A DNA stretch of 9,521 nt from Deltaproteobacteria bacterium. Its GTDB lineage: Bacteria; Desulfobacterota; DSM-4660; Desulfatiglandales; Desulfatiglandaceae. The notes beneath the pieces are model-generated. The model saw only the letters and a program-made list of their open reading frames with translations, had not been told where the DNA came from and made no database searches. A program made the translations under genes and the position numbers. Below are positions 5,550 to 9,521 of the stretch, piece by piece. How positions within the stretch are numbered: position 1 is the stretch's first letter; each line of letters opens with the position of its first letter. The stretch spans positions 1 to 9,521 of the forward strand of contig JAOZQV010000127.1 of the NCBI GenBank assembly GCA_029932035.1, read 5' to 3'.

Positions 5550-6860
5550 TTAGACTCCTTGTTTTTTATGATCATATCTGCTTAACAAAATTGAAGCGTT
5601 CTGTCCTCCGAATCCGAAGCTGTTGCTCATGGCCTTTCCGATCTCTTTGTCGATCGGTGTCTGGGGTACGTAGAAAAGATCACACCCTTCCCCAGGATTT
5701 TCAAGATTAATGGTTGGATGGATTCTTCCCCGCTCCATCATGAGGGCCGTGGCGATCATCTCGATACCGCCTGAGGCTCCTATTAAATGGCCGGCCATTG
5801 ATTTGGTGGAGCTGATGGCTACGTCGTACGCGCTTGGTCCAAGGGCCTTCTTGATTGCAATCGTTTCGGCAGGATCATTCAGGGCCGTGGAAGTGCCGTG
5901 TGCGTTGATATAATCGATCTCTTCAGGAGAGGTATGTGCAGTTTTCAGAGCGTTTTTCATGGCCCGGGCCTGCATTTCTCCATCAGGGTCCGGCGCGGCA
6001 ATGTGGTAAGCGTCCGATGTGGCCCCATAACCTGATAGTTCGCAATAGATATGTGCGCCCCGGTTTATCGCATGATCCAACTCTTCCAAAACAACGATTC
6101 CTGAACCCTCCCCCATGACAAAGCCATCCCTCTCCTTGTCAAATGGTCGCGAGGCTTTTTCGGGCGCATCATTTTGTTTACTCATGGCGTTCATGGATAC
6201 AAAGCCGCCAAACACAAAGGGGGTAATGCAGGCATCTGCTCCTCCCGTAACCATGATTTCCTCTTCACCTAAAAGGATCTGCTTATACGCATCAATCATG
6301 GCATGATTGGAGGATGCGCAGGCAGTGGAGACGCTGCAGGCAATCCCTTTGAACCCGAATGCCATGGTAACATTCACCGGTATGGAACATATCTGCACAT
6401 GGGGTAAGCCAAAGGGTGAAACCCGTTTTGGGCCTTTGTATTTGAGAAATTGCCTGTGCCATTTTTCGCAGAGATCCATGTTTTGGACGCCTACGCCAAG
6501 GATGACCCCAATCTTGCCTGGATGAATATCCTTTACGGTATAGGACCCTTGACCCTTTTCCCCTTCAAGATAATCCAGCTCCAGGCCTGCATCCTCTAAG
6601 GCCAGTTTCGTTGCGGCCATGGCAAACGCGGAAGTTCTTCCAAGATATCTGAAATCCTTCCGCTTTTTTAAGAAATCAGTCAGGGAAAAGGAATCAATGG
6701 TACAGGCGATTTGGGAGCCATATTGATCCATGTCGTACCCCTCAAACTGAATCTTCTTTGCACCGGATTTGCCCGCTATCAGGGATTCCCAGAATGCTTC
6801 CTTCCCAATTCCTATGGGCGTAATCGGTCCCAATCCTGTGATGACGACTCTCTTCCGCAT
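5550..6860 (-). CDS. fabF: beta-ketoacyl-ACP synthase II (FabF-like)
   Basis: A 436-residue condensing enzyme of the KAS I/II family, which joins acyl groups with malonyl-ACP in fatty acid elongation by decarboxylative Claisen condensation. The N-terminus RRVVITG-like (here MRKRVVITGLG) starts the thiolase fold. The catalytic triad is present: Cys181 in STACASS, His321 in NAHGTST and His358 in GHLIGASGG, with Lys353 in STKSMAGH. A glycine-rich NSFGFGGQNAS (413-423) ends the active-site region. It is some 20 residues longer than E. coli FabF, mainly around 92-115. The sequence before the active-site Cys (QICSIPVNVTMAFGF) departs from that of housekeeping FabF, so a specialised paralogue is possible; no ACP or other fab gene is nearby. 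The ATG at 6860 has GGAGA (plus 6868-6872) 7 bases upstream. Rubrerythrin follows 4 bases after the stop. Confidence 0.88.
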   Translation of the reverse strand: MRKRVVITGLGPITPIGIGKEAFWESLIAGKSGAKKIQFEGYDMDQYGSQIACTIDSFSLTDFLKKRKDFRYLGRTSAFAMAATKLALEDAGLELDYLEGEKGQGSYTVKDIHPGKIGVILGVGVQNMDLCEKWHRQFLKYKGPKRVSPFGLPHVQICSIPVNVTMAFGFKGIACSVSTACASSNHAMIDAYKQILLGEEEIMVTGGADACITPFVFGGFVSMNAMSKQNDAPEKASRPFDKERDGFVMGEGSGIVVLEELDHAINRGAHIYCELSGYGATSDAYHIAAPDPDGEMQARAMKNALKTAHTSPEEIDYINAHGTSTALNDPAETIAIKKALGPSAYDVAISSTKSMAGHLIGASGGIEMIATALMMERGRIHPTINLENPGEGCDLFYVPQTPIDKEIGKAMSNSFGFGGQNASILLSRYDHKKQGV

Positions 6861-6866
6861 CTGTTT

Positions 6867-6896
6867 ATCTCCTTTTGGATAACCGCATCTCCTTTT
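6867..6896 (-). promoter_or_regulatory. duplicated ribosome binding site in the fabF leader
   Basis: On the minus strand, AAAAGGAGAT occurs twice, 20 bases apart (plus 6887-6896 and 6867-6876). The nearer copy is the fabF ribosome binding site. The farther one is directly followed by ATG and a seven-codon frame (MRLSKRR) whose stop TAA falls inside the nearer copy. Its ATG is too close to its own site for efficient initiation. Confidence 0.4.
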
Positions 6897-6908
6897 ATCC
6901 TGGCAAAA

Positions 6909-6937
6909 AGTATAGAAAATCATGGGTCAAAAGTCAA
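6909..6937 (-). promoter_or_regulatory. sigma70 promoter of fabF-rbr
   Basis: On the minus strand, TTGACT (plus 6932-6937) and TATACT (plus 6909-6914) are spaced by 17 bases, each with one mismatch to consensus. The start near 6902 gives a leader of about 42 bases carrying the two GGAG sites. Confidence 0.7.
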
Positions 6938-7075
6938 ATATTTGGCTGGAAATTAAGTAAACCCCTTACCCTGATGACTTTCACCATATAACCGATTCAG
7001 CCAATCAAAGAGGGGCACTTTTCCGATTGAAACACAATTAGCTAATAAAAACAATAAGATATTGCATGTTTTGCA

Positions 7076-7104
7076 TTGACAGCATATATATTTTGTGGTA
7101 TTTT
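7076..7104 (+). promoter_or_regulatory. possible promoter for the rightward envelope operon
   Basis: A perfect TTGACA (7076-7081) is followed after 17 bases by TATTTT (7099-7104), two mismatches from the -10 consensus, in AT-rich sequence. The leader to the sialidase-like gene would be about 240 bases and would contain the repeat cluster, so regulation within the leader is possible. Confidence 0.4.
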
Positions 7105-7171
7105 TGTTATTGGTTTTGACTTGGACCAGGATGCTACTGTTTAGTGCCTCCAAATCAGACCTTTGTGAAAA

Positions 7172-7336
7172 AGTTTGAAGTTTGGAGTTTGAAGTGCCTA
7201 AAGTTAAGGAAGTCTGTCCATTTTGAGCACCGGGTCGGCTATTGGTCGAAATAGACAGTTCTTTTTTCAAAACTGCATCGCCGAAGGCGTACCACAACTT
7301 TAGGCACTCCACACTTTAGGCACTCCACACTTTCAG
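7172..7336. repeat. intergenic repeat cluster with inverted and tandem copies
   Basis: The left part has AGTTTGAAGT twice at a 14-base spacing (7172-7181 and 7186-7195), running into GTGCCTAAAGTT (7194-7205). The right part has ACTTTAGGCACTCCAC in two exact tandem copies (7297-7312 and 7313-7328) and the start of a third (ACTTT, 7329-7333). GTGCCTAAAGTT is the exact reverse complement of AACTTTAGGCAC (7296-7307), so the two parts form inverted ends about 90 bases apart. The space between (7206-7295) holds no gene. The structure resembles a small non-coding repeat element or MITE-like remnant; the remainder of 6938-7348 holds only the possible promoter. Confidence 0.6.
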
Positions 7337-7348
7337 TTTCGGATACTG

Positions 7349-8518
7349 ATGAACAGACGCCTCGTCATAATCCTCATCCTTGCAACGCTCATCCTTTATG
7401 CGTGGCCAATGTCGAGCTGGCTTTCCACTCTTGGCCGGCAGCCTGCAACATTTGCCACCTATGCCCCATCCACACCTGAGGTTGACAGCAAACCGTTTAT
7501 GGTTGAGGAGTTCATAAACCCCGATCCTGGCACAGGGATGGTCCATGTGGGATCTATTTGTGAACTTTCTGACGGGAGGTTAACCGCCGCCTGGTATGGC
7601 GGAACAAGGGAAGGGGCCAAAGATGTCGCCATCTTTCTTGCCACAAAAGACCCAGGGCACCCCACCCGCTGGTCTAAACCGAAAAGGGTAGTGGATAGGA
7701 TATCCGCCTCAAGAGAGCTGTACAGGTATATAAAAAAGGTGGGCAACTCTATCATCTTTACCGGGTCCGGAGACCGCCTCTATCTAATTTACGTCACTAT
7801 TAGCGCTGGAGGGTGGTCTGGCAGTTCTCTCAATGTCAAAGTATCATCTGACGCTGGAATCACCTGGAATAACAGCCGGAGACTTACCCTCAGCCCTTTT
7901 TTTAATATCAGTGAATTAGTCCGAAGCAAACCCGTGCCTCTGAACAGCGGCGGCTTTGCCCTGCCTATCTACCATGAATGCTTGGGGTATTTCCCGGAAA
8001 TCCTCTGGATCCAGTCCGGGAGGGAGGATGGTGCAATCGCCTTTCGAAAGAGCAGGATGGCGGGGGGACAATCTTTTATCCAGCCATCCGTCGTGGCCTA
8101 CGGCCCCGCCCTCGCGACCGGTTTTTACAGGTGCCGATCGGATAAGAAAGCTGTTGGGGTGGCTGTTACTAAGAATGCCGGGGTAAGCTGGTCTGAACCA
8201 CAGACACTCAATCTGCCAAATCCTGACTCCGCGGTAGACGCCATTCTCCTCTCTGATCACCGCATCCTCCTGGCCTTTAATGACAGTGTGCAAAACCGGG
8301 AAAATCTGCGGCTTGCAGTCTCCAATGATCGAGGTTCTGACTGGGTCCGAATTGCAACCCTCGAGAGCACACAGGGGGAAAAATATTCATACCCGTACAT
8401 GATACGCAGCCAGGATGGACTGATTCATCTCGTTTATACGTGGCACAGGAAAAGGATTAAGCATGTGGTATTTAATGAGGCCTGGATCAACGCACAAATG
8501 AAAAGGACTGCAAAGTAA
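7349..8518 (+). CDS. membrane-anchored BNR-repeat (sialidase-like) protein
   Basis: A 389-residue protein with a single N-terminal membrane segment (about 5-20, LVIILILATLILYAW) and a long domain like the BNR/sialidase propeller family. Asp-box turns are visible at 166-173 (SSDAGITW), 274-281 (TKNAGVSW) and 325-332 (SNDRGSDW), and a worn one near 99-108. WYGGTREG (82-89) and the terminal YTWHRKRIKHVVF (363-375) are typical of bacterial BNR_2 proteins. These are often annotated as exo-alpha-sialidase, but the substrate is usually unproven and I cannot confirm the sialidase Arg triad or nucleophile here. The domain should face the periplasm. The ATG has only a weak site (GGAT) upstream. It overlaps the next gene by one base (TAATG), and a glycosyltransferase follows, which points to envelope glycan metabolism. 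Confidence 0.75.
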   Translation: MNRRLVIILILATLILYAWPMSSWLSTLGRQPATFATYAPSTPEVDSKPFMVEEFINPDPGTGMVHVGSICELSDGRLTAAWYGGTREGAKDVAIFLATKDPGHPTRWSKPKRVVDRISASRELYRYIKKVGNSIIFTGSGDRLYLIYVTISAGGWSGSSLNVKVSSDAGITWNNSRRLTLSPFFNISELVRSKPVPLNSGGFALPIYHECLGYFPEILWIQSGREDGAIAFRKSRMAGGQSFIQPSVVAYGPALATGFYRCRSDKKAVGVAVTKNAGVSWSEPQTLNLPNPDSAVDAILLSDHRILLAFNDSVQNRENLRLAVSNDRGSDWVRIATLESTQGEKYSYPYMIRSQDGLIHLVYTWHRKRIKHVVFNEAWINAQMKRTAK

Positions 8519-9108
8519 TGTATTTAGGTTTCTCATTTGTTTTCCCATTTCTTCTTATCATGGCCCTATTGCAGGGAGGGACAGGCCTGCTTGGCACACT
8601 GCGTGGCTGGCGTCCGACCCTGATCCTCGGGCTGATTTCCGCATTTATAGCGGTTACCCCGGTGGGAGGCTTGCCACTGGCCCGCTGGATGATAAGCTTC
8701 AATGCAAATTTCAGTATCTCCCTGACGGCGATACTATTTTGTAAAGTCCTTGAAATCTCCTTTGGCGTCAAGCTGTTGGACAAAAATACCCTTTTGACAT
8801 GCTGGGTATTCTCTTTAACTGCGGGTCTGATACTCTACCCGATGGCATTGGGTCTGGGCGGATTTGATCCATACCAGGCTGGATGGGGTTTTTCCTGGCT
8901 GTTTGTGGTGGTGGGTGGTGTCACGATTTTGCTGCTGATCATGAAAAACCGGTTCGCAGTAGTTCTGATAGCCGCCATATTAGCCTATAACCTGCGTCTG
9001 CTCGAATCCACAAATTTGTGGGACTATCTTGTTGATCCATTTATGATCTTGGTCTCATGTATCGCCTTGAGCAGCCGGTTTTTGAGGAAACTCAGTAAAA
9101 GGGCATAG
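8518..9108 (+). CDS. polytopic membrane protein, unknown function
   Basis: A 196-residue integral membrane protein with six or seven hydrophobic segments (about 5-20, 33-50, 65-82, 92-113, 124-142, 146-160 and 168-186) and a basic C-terminal tail (SSRFLRKLSKRA) that should lie in the cytoplasm. No enzyme motif is seen; an FNANFSISLT stretch and a GFDPYQAGWGF loop are the most distinctive parts. Its ATG overlaps the stop of the BNR-repeat gene and AAAGGA lies about 11 bases before it, so translation is coupled. Between a sialidase-like protein and a lipid-linked-type glycosyltransferase, a role in handling or moving a glycan or its lipid carrier is plausible, but that is inference from context. 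I do not recognise the family. Confidence 0.7.
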   Translation: MYLGFSFVFPFLLIMALLQGGTGLLGTLRGWRPTLILGLISAFIAVTPVGGLPLARWMISFNANFSISLTAILFCKVLEISFGVKLLDKNTLLTCWVFSLTAGLILYPMALGLGGFDPYQAGWGFSWLFVVVGGVTILLLIMKNRFAVVLIAAILAYNLRLLESTNLWDYLVDPFMILVSCIALSSRFLRKLSKRA

Positions 9109-9179
9109 CACCGCCGCAAATCGAGTGGAAAACGGATGAGAGTTTACTTTTTCGAGTCTATCATATAAGTTTAAAAATT

Positions 9180-9521
9180 ATGAACACAACTGAATCCCCT
9201 GAAATTTCTATAATTGTCCCCGTTTATAACGAGGCCCCGAATCTCCAGACCCTTGTTGAAGATACCCTTGAAGTCATGCGTGGCACAGGACGACTCTTCG
9301 AGCTTATACTTATAGATGACGGAAGCGCCGACAACAGCCATGAGTTGCTCCGCACCATTAAAAGCAATACCCCCGAACTGCGTGTCATTTTTCTGCGCCG
9401 AAATTTTGGCCAGAGCGCTGCCATGACCGCCGGGTTCGATCATGCGCGGGGCCATATCGTTGTCACCATGGATGGAGACCTTCAAAATGACCCTCGTAAT
9501 ATTCCTCTACTGATTTCAAGA
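9180..9521 (+). CDS. family 2 glycosyltransferase, 5' part
   Basis: The first 114 residues of a GT2 glycosyltransferase with a GT-A fold; the gene runs off the window. Visible are the N-terminal ISIIVPVYNEAPNL (9-22), the nucleotide-binding DDGS (46-49), the RRNFGQSAAMTAGFDHARG block (73-91) and the metal-binding DGD with LQNDP after it (98-105). This combination is typical of the branch that loads sugars on dolichol or undecaprenyl phosphate (DPM1, ArnC, GtrB), so a lipid-linked sugar is the likely product; the sugar cannot be told. Such proteins often have C-terminal membrane segments, which would lie beyond the window. The ATG is preceded by AT-rich sequence without a clear ribosome binding site, 71 bases after the membrane protein. 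The chosen start is the first in-frame ATG that fits the family. Confidence 0.88.
   Translation, partial: MNTTESPEISIIVPVYNEAPNLQTLVEDTLEVMRGTGRLFELILIDDGSADNSHELLRTIKSNTPELRVIFLRRNFGQSAAMTAGFDHARGHIVVTMDGDLQNDPRNIPLLISR

Noticed and set aside
6953..7312. Minus-strand 119-codon open frame in the intergenic region
   Set aside because: Much of it is built from the repeat cluster and AT-rich promoter-like DNA; the protein shows no domain pattern.
7297..7333. Tandem 16-mers as a CRISPR array
   Set aside because: The copies abut without spacers and number only two and a fraction.

Overview
The window reads as chromosomal DNA of an anaerobic or microaerophilic bacterium, most plausibly of the Desulfobacterota (former Deltaproteobacteria). 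The grounds are indirect: a rubrerythrin, a second ferritin-like protein and a zinc-ribbon thioredoxin stand together, the transposase resembles ISNCY-group elements common in that phylum, and the genes have clear Shine-Dalgarno sites and sigma70-type promoters. No rRNA, tRNA or CRISPR array is visible, so the assignment is an inference.

Positions 1-3945 are a patchwork of broken genes. In order: the C-terminal end of a SagB-type nitroreductase; the first ~105 residues of an MFS transporter, adjacent to it; an in-frame jump near 590 into the C-terminal ~435 residues of a large NHL-like hypothetical protein, which is frameshifted at a run of nine G; a GC hairpin; an ISNCY-like transposase with an internal deletion, a frameshift and a lost C-terminus; an intact BrnT/BrnA toxin-antitoxin pair on the minus strand; and the last ~105 residues of an RND efflux permease. 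Only brnTA is intact. Its promoter lies between the arms of a perfect 10-bp inverted repeat, and the -10 box is so near the toxin ATG that the toxin mRNA should be leaderless, whereas the antitoxin has a strong ribosome binding site.

Positions 3946-6937 hold an intact redox and lipid block. A ferritin-like protein and a TrxC-like thioredoxin run rightward as a likely operon. They converge, with an 8-nt overlap, on a leftward pair made of a ketoacyl-ACP synthase (FabF-like) and a rubrerythrin, whose start codon lies 4 nt after the fabF stop. A good sigma70 promoter precedes fabF. The three redox proteins fit peroxide and thiol stress defence; the co-expression of rubrerythrin with a condensing enzyme is less expected.

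Positions 6938-7348 are non-coding, with direct and inverted copies of a short repeat, GTGCCTAAAGT. Positions 7349-9521 hold a rightward run of three genes: a membrane-anchored BNR-repeat (sialidase-like) protein, a polytopic membrane protein overlapping it by one base, and a family 2 glycosyltransferase of the dolichol/undecaprenyl-phosphate type that runs off the window. Together they suggest cell-envelope glycan or glycolipid metabolism, with unknown substrate.
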